A DNA stretch of 64,000 nt from Candidatus Thorarchaeota archaeon (GTDB lineage Archaea; Asgardarchaeota; Thorarchaeia; Thorarchaeales; Thorarchaeaceae). Below the pieces are notes generated by a model, which did not search any database, had not been told where the DNA came from, and saw only the letters and a program-made list of their open reading frames with translations. This document shows positions 19,113 through 27,517 of the stretch, piece after piece (within the stretch, counting starts at the first letter, position 1; every line of letters starts with the position of its first letter). The position numbers and the translations under genes are program-made. The stretch spans positions 43,056 through 107,055 of the forward strand of contig RDOF01000007.1 of assembly GCA_011365025.1 (NCBI GenBank), written 5' to 3'.

Positions 19113-19271
19113 ATGATGCAATTGGACTTTACATTATTGATTATTTGGTACTTGGTGCCCTTGACAATTCTGTTTGGACGAGGGGCTCTTGCGGCCAATA
19201 GAGCGCGCAAAAAGCGCCAGGAGCTTCGAGAGATTGAACGAAAATCTACACCATTCACTCGCGATCTGTGA
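19113..19271 (+). CDS. Small single-pass membrane protein (52 aa)
   Basis: This short frame starts with two adjacent ATG codons (19113, 19116) and ends at a TGA at 19269-19271. The product has a hydrophobic helix (LDFTLLIIWYLVPLTILF) followed by a strongly basic cytoplasmic tail (NRARKKRQELREIERK). That design, with positive residues right after one helix, is what real small membrane proteins look like. It fits exactly between its neighbours: it ends one base before the convergent gene that stops at 19273, and it is divergent from the gene starting at 18995. There is no strong ribosome site, so the mRNA may be leaderless. Without conservation data this remains a good candidate rather than a proven gene. 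Confidence 0.5.
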   Translation: MMQLDFTLLIIWYLVPLTILFGRGALAANRARKKRQELREIERKSTPFTRDL

Positions 19272-19272
19272 C

Positions 19273-19767
19273 TTAAGACACCGTTTCAGCTGCCTCAGCT
19301 GGCCCATACTGAGAATCGTATATTGGCATTAGAATATCTCTTGTGGGTGCAGTATTCATGACTACATCAAGAACTTCGTCATTTCTCATCAATATGCATC
19401 CCAAGAAATCGTACATGAACTTGTCAAGCCGAATATTCACCCCACGTCTTGGGACCTGTGTGAGAAGCAGGATTATGGCGAAGTTGCCCCGCGGTAATTG
19501 ATTGAGAATCCCTCGTTTCATATCAGGCTCCAACTCATCTTCAAGCTGGCGTGTCATAACTCCACGTTCCATGAAGTTGTAGCGGATTCGCTCGAAATCG
19601 CCAGAAGAGCTTTTCTTTGGACGAATGAAAGAGATCGAGTACCCCAAACGCTTCAAGGAATTATAGCCTATGTAAGTTCGGAATAGAGGTGGGCTGAGAG
19701 ATTCAAGCTCAACTTTGCGCAGCTCGACAGTATCCCCGTTTCGTCGTACTTTCAGGTTCACTTGCAT
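19273..19767 (-). CDS. Hypothetical protein (164 aa)
   Basis: A complete frame with an ATG at 19767. The protein has a strand-rich first half (MQVNLKVRRNGDTVELRKVEL), a central segment (PRGNFAIILLLTQVPRRGVN) and a C-terminal part ending AEAAETVS. No motif, signal peptide or membrane helix is apparent. I do not recognise the family. Upstream on the same strand is the ogt-like gene (19831), 63 bases away. Its composition matches neighbouring genes, so it is probably a conserved archaeal protein. Confidence 0.65.
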   Translation of the reverse strand: MQVNLKVRRNGDTVELRKVELESLSPPLFRTYIGYNSLKRLGYSISFIRPKKSSSGDFERIRYNFMERGVMTRQLEDELEPDMKRGILNQLPRGNFAIILLLTQVPRRGVNIRLDKFMYDFLGCILMRNDEVLDVVMNTAPTRDILMPIYDSQYGPAEAAETVS

Positions 19768-19830
19768 ACACTCCGAAATCTTGGTCCCGCACTGGTTTTT
19801 GCATAAGCCTTTGTAAAGGATTCTGGAGAA

Positions 19831-20334
19831 TTAATCCGCGAATGCACCCTCTCGCTTCAAAATCAATGCCTTTACTGACAAACTTCCGCCAAAACCACCA
19901 AGACCATTCTTCGCCACAACCCGGTGACAAGGGACAAATGGCGAATGCCTGTTGCGTGCCATGACATTTCCAACAAACCGTGCGGCATTTGGTAGGCCTG
20001 CGGCCTGGGCCAATTCGCCATAGGCCATTGTTGAGCCTTTCTTAATCTTACATGCTGCTTCTGCAACTCTTTTCTGCTTTTCAGTCATATCACTAAAATC
20101 CAGCCTAACCTTGCCAATCTTGGGATGGTCACGACCCTCCCAAATGGCGAAGGCCGCCTCAAGTGTTTCAATGAATTCGTCTGCGCTACTTCTTTCCAGT
20201 CCAGTTCCGCCGGCAGCGCTTACGGCATCATCTACACTGCCTCTTGGAAGCGCCGATGAGTATAAACCATTTTTAGTGAAGACTCCCGCAACATAGAGAG
20301 GACCCTTCTGCAGGATGGCGACTACTTTTGGCAT
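19831..20334 (-). CDS. ogt: Methylated-DNA--protein-cysteine methyltransferase (Ogt/MGMT type)
   Basis: The active-site motif PCHRV is present with acceptor Cys136, inside the longer signature NRHSPFVPCHRVVAKNGLGG. The preceding helix-turn-helix (MAYGELAQAAGLPNAARFVGNVMARN) is the family's DNA-binding part, with the arginine finger region NAARFVG. The N-terminal domain is short, giving 167 residues, normal for archaeal Ogt. The protein repairs O6-alkylguanine by irreversible transfer of the alkyl group to its cysteine. It starts with ATG at 20334, 21 bases after the stop of the upstream gene at 20356 on the same strand, so they may be co-transcribed. Confidence 0.93.
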   Translation of the reverse strand: MPKVVAILQKGPLYVAGVFTKNGLYSSALPRGSVDDAVSAAGGTGLERSSADEFIETLEAAFAIWEGRDHPKIGKVRLDFSDMTEKQKRVAEAACKIKKGSTMAYGELAQAAGLPNAARFVGNVMARNRHSPFVPCHRVVAKNGLGGFGGSLSVKALILKREGAFAD

Positions 20335-20355
20335 GTATTATTGGTTGTGGGGAGC

Positions 20356-21237
20356 CTATTTGTGTTTTGAGCATCTATTCAGCACAAGGGCGAATATGGA
20401 GCTAAGCTCGGGATCGGATTTCTTGGAGCCAAGAAGAGCCCACCCACCATCATTCCTTTGCGACCCGAGGATCAATTGAAGTCCAGAATTGATGACCTCA
20501 CGCTCCTTCTCGTTCTGCGGTGAGCCTACCGCAGTTAAATCCATCATGTCATGTGTCGACGCAGATTCTACTGAATCCTTAAGATGCTGAAAAAGAGCCG
20601 CTCTGGCATTAACATACACTTTGCTGTCAGGTTTCACACCGGCTGAAGCCAGTCCTGATATTATATTCCCACTGGCAAGTGGGTCTGATGTCTTCTGTCC
20701 AATGTAATCGGGCCAGAACCCGTCCTCATTTTGAGAATAAACGAGAAAATCTCGTGCTCTGCGAATTCGGCTTTCATCTTCAAAACCAATAGAGCAGAGC
20801 GCTTCGAGAGCTTTTCCAGTGAGCCAAGTCACACTTTTTCCAACGGGATAGAAGTCTTCGCCCCAAGTCGATCCGTACCTGTCTTCTATTAGATGATTCA
20901 AATTCAGAGTTTCTGCAAAGCCGCCGTCGTTCTTCTGACGAGAAATGAGGAAGCCCGCCATCTTCGAGACAAGGGCAGAATGCTTCTCCTTGAAGCCACT
21001 AATTAGGGTGAGAATCTCAGCAGTCTCTTTCACAGAACTCGGATTACCCGGCGTTATATCGAAGGGTACTCCGCCATCTGAATTTAGAACTGCAGCCAGA
21101 TCCTCAAAAACCTCATCAACGGTATTTTGCGGCAGATTGCAGTCAGCGGCTACTAGGCGAATTACATCCGCAATACTACCATTCTCAATTACATATTTTT
21201 CCACATCGAAAAGATGATTGGATTCTGCTTTGTTCAA
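20356..21237 (-). CDS. Prenyltransferase/squalene-cyclase-like repeat protein
   Basis: The protein contains the alpha/alpha-toroid repeats of the prenyltransferase/squalene oxidase fold: ISRQKNDGGFAE, YSQNEDGFWPDYIG and GSQRNDGGWALLG are QW-like segments. At about 293 residues it is far shorter than a squalene cyclase and lacks a visible DxDD or DCTAE catalytic motif, so it probably binds rather than cyclises terpenoids (inference). The start is a TTG at 21237 with GGAGG seven bases before it; the frame is open to 21258. No signal peptide is seen. It lies upstream of the Ogt-type gene. The fold call is firm and the function is not. Confidence 0.8.
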   Translation of the reverse strand: MNKAESNHLFDVEKYVIENGSIADVIRLVAADCNLPQNTVDEVFEDLAAVLNSDGGVPFDITPGNPSSVKETAEILTLISGFKEKHSALVSKMAGFLISRQKNDGGFAETLNLNHLIEDRYGSTWGEDFYPVGKSVTWLTGKALEALCSIGFEDESRIRRARDFLVYSQNEDGFWPDYIGQKTSDPLASGNIISGLASAGVKPDSKVYVNARAALFQHLKDSVESASTHDMMDLTAVGSPQNEKEREVINSGLQLILGSQRNDGGWALLGSKKSDPELSSIFALVLNRCSKHK

Positions 21238-21370
21238 GGAAAAACCTCCGTGGTTCAATTGTCCGACTCGCAGGGAGCCCGTCCAAAATCAGCCAATGCG
21301 TTCAACAGCCCTTCCACGTAACTGGATGAGTACTAGTATGTGTAGTGGGATATTAAAGATTAGGTGTGAC

Positions 21371-21631
21371 CTAGTCCTCAGGTTCGTAGAACTCGAGGAT
21401 TTCCTTCCTTCGTTCTCGACGTTCGTCCTCTGAGAGTTCTTCTTGGCGCTTATCCGACTCCTCAACAACAACTATCTTCTCACGTGGACTATGCTTGATT
21501 CGGTATTCCACTTTGTATTCAGGTTCGGCTTCAACGCTCTTCTCATGACCACACTCTCGACACTGAAGAATAGGTTTATCATTCTTCTTCTTCGGAAACA
21601 TTAGCGCACCGCACTTCTCACAGAACTCCAT
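21371..21631 (-). CDS. RPOM/TFS-type N-terminal zinc-ribbon protein lacking the C-terminal ribbon
   Basis: Four cysteines form the N-terminal zinc ribbon of RNA polymerase subunit M / transcript cleavage factor TFS: CEKCG at the start and CRECG about 20 residues later, in the typical setting MEFCEKCGALMFPKK. Full-length TFS (about 110 residues) has a second, C-terminal ribbon with the DE dipeptide that stimulates RNA cleavage. Here that part is replaced by a highly charged tail (SDKRQEELSEDERRERRKEI). The protein could bind polymerase like the RPB9/TFS N-domain without cleavage activity; this is inference. It is transcribed alone, divergent from the serine-biosynthesis genes. Confidence 0.8.
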   Translation of the reverse strand: MEFCEKCGALMFPKKKNDKPILQCRECGHEKSVEAEPEYKVEYRIKHSPREKIVVVEESDKRQEELSEDERRERRKEILEFYEPED

Positions 21632-21806
21632 GGAATACTCCCCGTGCTTTTTTTTGGTCCGCGTGGTCCTGTTGTATTCCGTTTTAAACTTGACTATCTG
21701 TAGGTTAATTATGAATTTTCAATTTGGCCGGAAAGAAAGACTTATGATAAAGCGCACACGGCCGCCCGTCGTACTTCATTAACGGATATAAAGGCTGTGA
21801 GTTACT

Positions 21807-23138
21807 ATGGTTTGTGTCATTCCATTCAGAGCTTATCGCTATGATGAAAATAAGGTTGGCAATATCAAGAAAGTTGTCACCCCACCCTACGATATCATCA
21901 AGGGAAAGATGGTTGATGAGCTGCAGAACAAGTCCCCCTTCAGCATTTCATGGATTATCAAGAATAAGCCTGAAGAGGGAGATACTACAGACAACAATCA
22001 GTACACTCGTGCAAGGGACTTTCTAAATAAGTGGGTTGAAGAGGGAGTTCTGAAGCAGGAGGAAAGAGAATCATTCTACGTCTATGGACAGGACTTCGAA
22101 GTAGAAGGAAAGAAGCTCTTCAGATTCGGATTCATTGGGCTCATTGAGCTTGAGGACTTTGCAACTGAGAAACCAAGCGCGGGGAAGGTTGCAGGCGTAC
22201 TGCAACACGAGGAAACGCTTCCAAAAGATATTGAGGACCGCTTGAATCTCTGCAGAGCAAGCCTAGCCCAGTACGGTCAAATCTTCGTCATTTACCCGGA
22301 TCATGAAGGGCACATTGATACCATCCTAAGAACGAAGATGAACGAGGAACCGGCAATTGACGTAACCGATGATGAAGGTGTCAGGCATCGGATATGGGTG
22401 ATTGATGAATCTGGTGATACAGCGGCTATAACCAAACACATGGAAGACAAGTATGTAATAATCGCAGACGGACATCATAGGTACAAGACAGCTTTGGCCC
22501 TTTCAAGGGAAAACCCCGAACTTGAAACTGCGAAATACAGAATGCTAACTTTTGTCAACATCTCAAACCCAGGTTTGGTGATACTTCCGACACACAGACT
22601 GGTTCAAAACCTTGAGGACTTCAGTGCAGAAGATTTACTCAGTGGTATCCGACAATACTTCAATGTGGCAAGCTTTGATAACAGGGAGGATATGTTCACG
22701 CTAATGGATGATCGATTCAAGGCAAAAGAACATGCCTTCGGATTGTATCTAAACGATGGCAGGTACTACACACTCACCCTTCAGAACAGGGAAGCCATAG
22801 ACAAGCTGCTTTCCGATAAATCGCACGAGCATCGGAACTTGGATGTGGCTATTCTCCACTCACTGATTCTGGACAAGATTCTGGGAATTGGTAAGGAAAA
22901 ACTAGCACAAGGAACCATGAAGGGAGGGGGCTATGTGGTCTATATCAAGGGAATTGGCGATGCAGTAGAGGAAGCGGTTAAATCCGTTCAGAATGAAGCA
23001 CAGGCCGTGTTTTTCATGAACCCAACTAGGATAGAAGAGGTGGAAGCGGTTTCAAAGAATCTTGAGGTAATGCCGCAAAAAAGCACTTTCTTCTACCCGA
23101 AAGTTTGGACAGGTTTCACAATAAACAAACTCAAATGA
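21807..23138 (+). CDS. DUF1015 family protein, serine-biosynthesis neighbour
   Basis: A 443-residue protein matching the DUF1015 family: IPFRAYRYDENKVGNIKKVV, TPPYDII, then a central DGHHRYKTALALSRENP motif that contains the conserved HHRY residues. DUF1015 genes are commonly found beside serA/serC in archaea and anaerobic bacteria. Here the serC gene begins nine bases after the stop. The exact biochemical activity of DUF1015 is not certain to me; a role in phosphoserine or serine metabolism is inferred from the neighbourhood. The start is an ATG at 21807. No signal peptide or membrane helix is seen, so it is cytosolic. Confidence 0.88.
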   Translation: MVCVIPFRAYRYDENKVGNIKKVVTPPYDIIKGKMVDELQNKSPFSISWIIKNKPEEGDTTDNNQYTRARDFLNKWVEEGVLKQEERESFYVYGQDFEVEGKKLFRFGFIGLIELEDFATEKPSAGKVAGVLQHEETLPKDIEDRLNLCRASLAQYGQIFVIYPDHEGHIDTILRTKMNEEPAIDVTDDEGVRHRIWVIDESGDTAAITKHMEDKYVIIADGHHRYKTALALSRENPELETAKYRMLTFVNISNPGLVILPTHRLVQNLEDFSAEDLLSGIRQYFNVASFDNREDMFTLMDDRFKAKEHAFGLYLNDGRYYTLTLQNREAIDKLLSDKSHEHRNLDVAILHSLILDKILGIGKEKLAQGTMKGGGYVVYIKGIGDAVEEAVKSVQNEAQAVFFMNPTRIEEVEAVSKNLEVMPQKSTFFYPKVWTGFTINKLK

Positions 23139-23147
23139 GGCACAAAG

Positions 23148-24233
23148 ATGACAAAGAGGGTACTCAATTTCTATCCGGGTCCTGCAACACTTCCTTTGCC
23201 TGCTCTTGAAAAGGCGCAGAAGGAACTATTGGACTATCAAGGAACAGGAATGTCAATACTGGAGATTTCTCATAGGTCAGACGAATATGATAAGATTCAC
23301 ATTGAAGCTTCTGCGCTCGTCAGAGAACTGATGGGTGTACCAGATGACTACAAGATCCTATGGCTTCAAGGAGGAGCGTCAACGCAATTCCTCATGGTTC
23401 CCGTCAACCTACAAGTTCCCGGAAAACCAATGCAGTATGTTGACACGGGCACTTGGGCGTCCAAGGCATTAAAGGAGGCAAAGCTATATGGCGATGTTGA
23501 GGTTATTGCTTCATCAAAGAACGATAACTACGCCTACGTGCCAAGCGGTATCGAGTTCGGGGACAAGGCAGCCTATGCCCATATCACCAGCAACAACACG
23601 ATTTATGGCACACAATATCATTACTGGCCAAAGGTCCCCAAAGATGTTCCACTCGTTGTGGACATGTCAAGTGATTTGATGGCACGGAAGATAGATGTTA
23701 GAAAATTCGGAGTAATCTATGCTGGGGCTCAAAAGAATCTCGGGCCAGCCGGAGTGACTCTTGTTATAGTTAGGGAGGACTTGCTGGATAGAGTCCCTGA
23801 AAAGACGCCAACACTCTTGAAGTGGAAGACAGAAGCCGAGAAAGATTCGCTATTTCATACTCCCCCAACATTCATCATCTACATCAGTAAGCTGGCGATG
23901 GAATACTGGAAGGAATTTGGCGGCGTAGAGGCTATTCAGAACCAGAATGAGCAGAAGGCAAAGCTTCTCTATGATGTGATTGACAATTCTGACGGATTCT
24001 ACAAAGGCCATGCCAGAAAGGATTCAAGGTCCATCATGAATGTCACTTTCACAATGAAGACCCCAGAGCTGGAGGAGAAGTGTGGCAAGGAGGCTATCGC
24101 AAGAGAACTTGTGGGTCTGCCGGGTCACAGGTCAGTTGGCGGAATGCGCGCTTCGATTTACAACGCTATGACCTTGGAAGGAGTAAAGACACTAGCAGAC
24201 TTCCTGACCGAGTTCAAAGAGAAGAATCAGTAG
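23148..24233 (+). CDS. serC: Phosphoserine aminotransferase
   Basis: Class V PLP aminotransferase. The N-terminal substrate segment FYPGPATLPLPALEKAQKEL and the turn GTGMSILEISHRS are characteristic of SerC. The PLP lysine is Lys196 in YAGAQKNLGPAGV, and the C-terminal phosphate-binding stretch GLPGHRSVGGMRAS is present. The length of 361 residues is normal. The enzyme transfers an amino group from glutamate to 3-phosphohydroxypyruvate in the phosphorylated serine pathway. It sits directly behind the DUF1015 gene in an apparent two-gene operon. An imperfect hairpin after the stop (24242-24274) may terminate this transcript. Confidence 0.96.
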   Translation: MTKRVLNFYPGPATLPLPALEKAQKELLDYQGTGMSILEISHRSDEYDKIHIEASALVRELMGVPDDYKILWLQGGASTQFLMVPVNLQVPGKPMQYVDTGTWASKALKEAKLYGDVEVIASSKNDNYAYVPSGIEFGDKAAYAHITSNNTIYGTQYHYWPKVPKDVPLVVDMSSDLMARKIDVRKFGVIYAGAQKNLGPAGVTLVIVREDLLDRVPEKTPTLLKWKTEAEKDSLFHTPPTFIIYISKLAMEYWKEFGGVEAIQNQNEQKAKLLYDVIDNSDGFYKGHARKDSRSIMNVTFTMKTPELEEKCGKEAIARELVGLPGHRSVGGMRASIYNAMTLEGVKTLADFLTEFKEKNQ

Positions 24234-24241
24234 TTTCTTTC

Positions 24242-24274
24242 GAGAGAAGGGAGCGCAAAGCTCCCCTATTCTCC
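24242..24274. terminator. Hairpin between convergent genes
   Basis: The stem GGGAGC-GCAAA-GCTCCC (24249-24265) can be extended by GAGAA/TTCTC arms at 24242-24274 with a small bulge. It lies between serC (stop at 24233) and the convergent gene that stops at 24298. There is no long T-run, so intrinsic termination is only possible; the symmetric design would serve both strands. Confidence 0.4.
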
Positions 24275-24297
24275 TATTGGCTGGTGTTTCAGAGCTG

Positions 24298-24639
24298 TTA
24301 GCGCCTACGCTTCTTTGAGAATTTTGCTACTGCCTCATAAAGAATGGACTCCAATTCGGGGACCATTTCTTCAGAGATGACTCCCTTGTACGTACGCCTC
24401 ATAACAATGCCATTGACTCTAACGTTCACATTTCTCATTCCCATTGATTCAAAGAAGATCTTCATAGCAGAAGCTATTGGAATCAGAATGCCCCCCGGAA
24501 GCTTGTTGGCGAGCAAATCCTCACAGCAGCCGCAATCAAGCAGGACCATGGTGTTTTCGTTATCGACTAAGACTTCTACAGGGATTTGCTTTCGTCTTGT
24601 GCGATCCAAAGATAGGCTAAACTCACCAAGCTGCTTCAT
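24298..24639 (-). CDS. Hypothetical protein (113 aa)
   Basis: A complete frame starting at the ATG at 24639. The protein has a strand-rich start (GEFSLSLDRTRRKQIPVEVLV), a Cys motif LLDCGCCEDLL, a central hydrophobic helix-like segment and a basic C-terminus (AKFSKKRRR). The three close cysteines might bind a metal, but no family is recognised. It is a convergent neighbour of serC. The coding pattern looks genuine. Confidence 0.6.
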   Translation of the reverse strand: MKQLGEFSLSLDRTRRKQIPVEVLVDNENTMVLLDCGCCEDLLANKLPGGILIPIASAMKIFFESMGMRNVNVRVNGIVMRRTYKGVISEEMVPELESILYEAVAKFSKKRRR

Positions 24640-24750
24640 AATATCGAACCTTGTGTCTTGTTATTACACGGATTCCCGTATAAACTGTATTCATATAAGA
24701 CCAGCTCAAACCTATGCCTCTAGAGTCGATCTCTTTTTGTATTTCCCTGA

Positions 24751-27369
24751 TTAGGATCTGCGTTTTGAAGCCATAATAGAAACGACAACCAACAGGAGTA
24801 TTATCCCCAGGATAATGGCAATCTGCAGATAGTCGGGTTGGTCAGGAATTGTACTTGTTGTGGTAGTAGTTGTTGTTGTTGTCGTACTTGTTGTCGTAGT
24901 AGTTGTTGTCGTTGTGGTAGTTGTCGTTGTGGTTGTTGTTGTCGTAGTAGTTGTGGTAGAGTGCACTATGTAGAAGTAGTCCGGACTCGAGCTTTCATAC
25001 CCAAGCGTATCATTTGCATGTATGCGATATGTGACTGCTGTTCCTCCTGGGAGCGCAGGGATGATTCCCACATAGTGAGTGCCGTTGTAAGTCATAGTAA
25101 CATCAAACCAATGTGTTCCATTGTGATAGGAGAGCGTGACTATTCCTACACCATCGGAGTCTGTTACTTGTATCGCGACTTCTACATCATCCACATCATA
25201 GGGGTTCAAAGGGTTTCTTTCCGGTGTAGTGAGTATCGGACCTGCAATTGCCCCTTCTACAGCTGCACTAACGTTGAGTTTGCCAGACCCCCAAATGGTA
25301 TTGGGAGCTACTCCAGTGAAAGAGTCTGTCACAGAGGTGTCCTTGATTATAGTTGAGATCTCGGCTCCTATCCCCGGATTGCCTTGAAGCATTAATGCGG
25401 CACATCCTGCAACATGCGGGCCTGCCGCACTTGTGCCACTGAAAAGGCGATAGCCACCAAAGGATGGATTGAGTAGTAAAACACCGCTGGGTCCAGCATA
25501 CCAAAAGGAGTCCCACGCAGATTCATTTGTGTAATCGGAAATCACATCCCAACCACCTGGGGCGGCAATTCCTTGTTTCAGCACGCCATCAATCCTTGGC
25601 CCAATTGCTGAATAGGATGCTATATCCCCGACTGTCCCGTAAAAGGCTCTAGTATGATAGGATGCCACACTCAATGCCTCATCAGCAGTCGAAGGCCAGG
25701 TTATCAAAAATGCATTGCTAATATCTGCTGCAGTTGCCCAGACTGCACCTCCTGACCATCCGGAACTATGGTCTGCTATGTAGCAATGAGCCGTAGCATT
25801 GCGATTCAGAGTCACATTTAAGGTATAGATGCCAAGGGGCAATCCGCTTCCACGAAACATCTCAATATGCATCATCTTGGTGCCGCGCGTTGAATTTGAA
25901 ACATAAGAATGAAAGACAGTTCCGGTAACGGGCTCTATATCCATCACTGCAACCTCATAACCAGGATGAAGAAGCACTGGACCACCCATGGGGACCAACA
26001 CAGTGAAGTTACCCCTCATGAAATCAGTGTCATTGATTGAAAGGACCGTTATCCATACCATCTGTATCTCAGAAGTCAAGAAGGGCACATTAAAGTCTGT
26101 AAGATGACTTGGAAACGCACCGCCGGTCACATCGAATTTGGCATGCTTGCTACTCCCACCAAGGTTTCCACTTGGAACGATGACAGGAATTCCCATTGCA
26201 TTAATCGTATCAATCCACTGCTCTTCAGTTGAAGAACCATCCATGAAAACCTCGACCCACTGGCCAAGTTCAACTAGGATGACATCTGCTCCATGGTCCT
26301 TGGCATAGAGCAGTCCCTCCAATACGTCGAGCCGCTCATTGTCCGCACCAAAGACCTTGATCATCATTATCTCGGCTTTTGGGGCCACTCCCATATACTT
26401 GCGGTAGCCAAGTTGGCCTCCGCACAATATGCCTGCCACTCCGGTCCCATGCCCATCGGGATCGATGTGGGTGCTGGATGTGAGGTTGCCAAGCCCATCA
26501 CGGTCCCAGTGAATTACACTTGGTGTGACAGGATCACCATCTCTCTCTACAATTGAATTCACTTTGGATGTGCTCAACATGATGACCTGCTCGCCTGTAT
26601 CCAGCAAGCCGTTCAGATTGAGGTCGTCAACTACAAAGAAAGGTTCGCCAACCTGCGGAATGGCATCCTGAATCATCGAGTCAGCCCAAAGCCAGTCGGT
26701 CGAGGCATTGAAGGTTCCATCCCTGTCAATGTCGATATAGTAAAGCGCCTCATTCGATGTCGCCATGGTGTTTCCATCAAGGTCAATAGCATCACTTGCG
26801 TTTTCCACGATTCCGTCCGTATCGTCCAGCCAATCATATGCCATGCCATCAGCGTACCAGAAGTCAGGATGCTTCCAATCAATTCCCGTATCAAGGTCTG
26901 CTATGAGGATGCCTTCTCCTGTGATGTTGTTGCCAAGTACATCTTCCATCTGCCAAGCGAGGTCAGCTTGAATTTCTGGAATTGAAACATCACGTGGAGC
27001 GAGAGCTTTGTCTCCTGTTGTTCGTGGCAAAAACTCCCGAACAAGTCCCGATGCAATCAATGCTTCGTAGGCCGTTCTTGGTCCTCTCACAAGATATTCG
27101 GTTCCAAGATGACTTGCATCAGCAGAACCGAGAGAGAACTCAATTCCGAATTCCTCGATCAAATCGGCTTCCTCAGACGTTATCACTCTTGAGAAGTCTG
27201 CAACGAGGGGAATATCATCACCATATTTCATACTCAGAGCATCCAGATTCAATGAGATCTGATTTGCATCTTCGTTATCACCTAACTCAATTACTACGAA
27301 AAATCCCAGTCCTGACGCAACTACGGATACCAATAGTACTGCCAGTAGGGGAATGGCGGCCTTTCTCAT
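24751..27369 (-). CDS. Surface subtilisin-like protease with poly-threonine stalk and C-terminal membrane anchor (872 aa)
   Basis: A signal peptide at residues 1-28 leads into a propeptide and an S8 domain with Asp160 (IADLDTGIDWKHPD), His307 (DGHGTGVAG), oxyanion Asn402 (PSGNLGG) and Ser647 (FSGTSAAGPH). As in the protease at 7360-10566, there is a long Asp-to-His insertion rich in calcium-loop-like motifs (DLDGNTMATSNE, DIDRDGTFNASTD, DLNLNGLLDTGE) and a beta-rich insertion between Asn and Ser. A beta-sandwich region (about 715-800) is followed by about 38 residues that are almost all Thr, then a transmembrane helix (about 852-868) and KRRS. The Thr tract is typical of an O-glycosylated stalk that lifts the enzyme above the S-layer or membrane. 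The role is extracellular proteolysis by family. Confidence 0.93.
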   Translation of the reverse strand: MRKAAIPLLAVLLVSVVASGLGFFVVIELGDNEDANQISLNLDALSMKYGDDIPLVADFSRVITSEEADLIEEFGIEFSLGSADASHLGTEYLVRGPRTAYEALIASGLVREFLPRTTGDKALAPRDVSIPEIQADLAWQMEDVLGNNITGEGILIADLDTGIDWKHPDFWYADGMAYDWLDDTDGIVENASDAIDLDGNTMATSNEALYYIDIDRDGTFNASTDWLWADSMIQDAIPQVGEPFFVVDDLNLNGLLDTGEQVIMLSTSKVNSIVERDGDPVTPSVIHWDRDGLGNLTSSTHIDPDGHGTGVAGILCGGQLGYRKYMGVAPKAEIMMIKVFGADNERLDVLEGLLYAKDHGADVILVELGQWVEVFMDGSSTEEQWIDTINAMGIPVIVPSGNLGGSSKHAKFDVTGGAFPSHLTDFNVPFLTSEIQMVWITVLSINDTDFMRGNFTVLVPMGGPVLLHPGYEVAVMDIEPVTGTVFHSYVSNSTRGTKMMHIEMFRGSGLPLGIYTLNVTLNRNATAHCYIADHSSGWSGGAVWATAADISNAFLITWPSTADEALSVASYHTRAFYGTVGDIASYSAIGPRIDGVLKQGIAAPGGWDVISDYTNESAWDSFWYAGPSGVLLLNPSFGGYRLFSGTSAAGPHVAGCAALMLQGNPGIGAEISTIIKDTSVTDSFTGVAPNTIWGSGKLNVSAAVEGAIAGPILTTPERNPLNPYDVDDVEVAIQVTDSDGVGIVTLSYHNGTHWFDVTMTYNGTHYVGIIPALPGGTAVTYRIHANDTLGYESSSPDYFYIVHSTTTTTTTTTTTTTTTTTTTTTTTSTTTTTTTTTTSTIPDQPDYLQIAIILGIILLLVVVSIMASKRRS
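24852..24960 (-). repeat. Trinucleotide-like tract encoding poly-threonine
   Basis: The plus strand shows a run of GTT, GTC, GTG and GTA triplets, read on the minus strand as ACN threonine codons within the protease gene. All four third bases occur, so this is not a pure microsatellite. The codon variety suggests selection for the threonine stalk rather than recent slippage alone. Length is likely to differ between strains. Confidence 0.85.
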
Positions 27370-27517
27370 TTCACCATCTCCAGCACGCTAATCGAATACG
27401 TATAATCAAATGCTAATAAAACAACCGCGATAGGAAAAATCAAAGACGGAGATATCAGAAAGCGGTTCTGGAGATGGAGTAGAACCTGGTGCAGCCATCT
27501 TGCTAGCAGCGCACAAG

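Noticed and set aside
18959..19258. 99-codon open frame overlapping the start of the 18995 gene on the minus strand
   Set aside because: It overlaps the better-supported genes at 17319-18995 and 19113-19271 and has a low-complexity, non-protein-like composition.
24852..24960. Plus-strand Cys-rich frame opposite the poly-Thr tract
   Set aside because: The Cys/Arg/Ser pattern is the antisense reading of Thr codons; the minus strand has the real protease.
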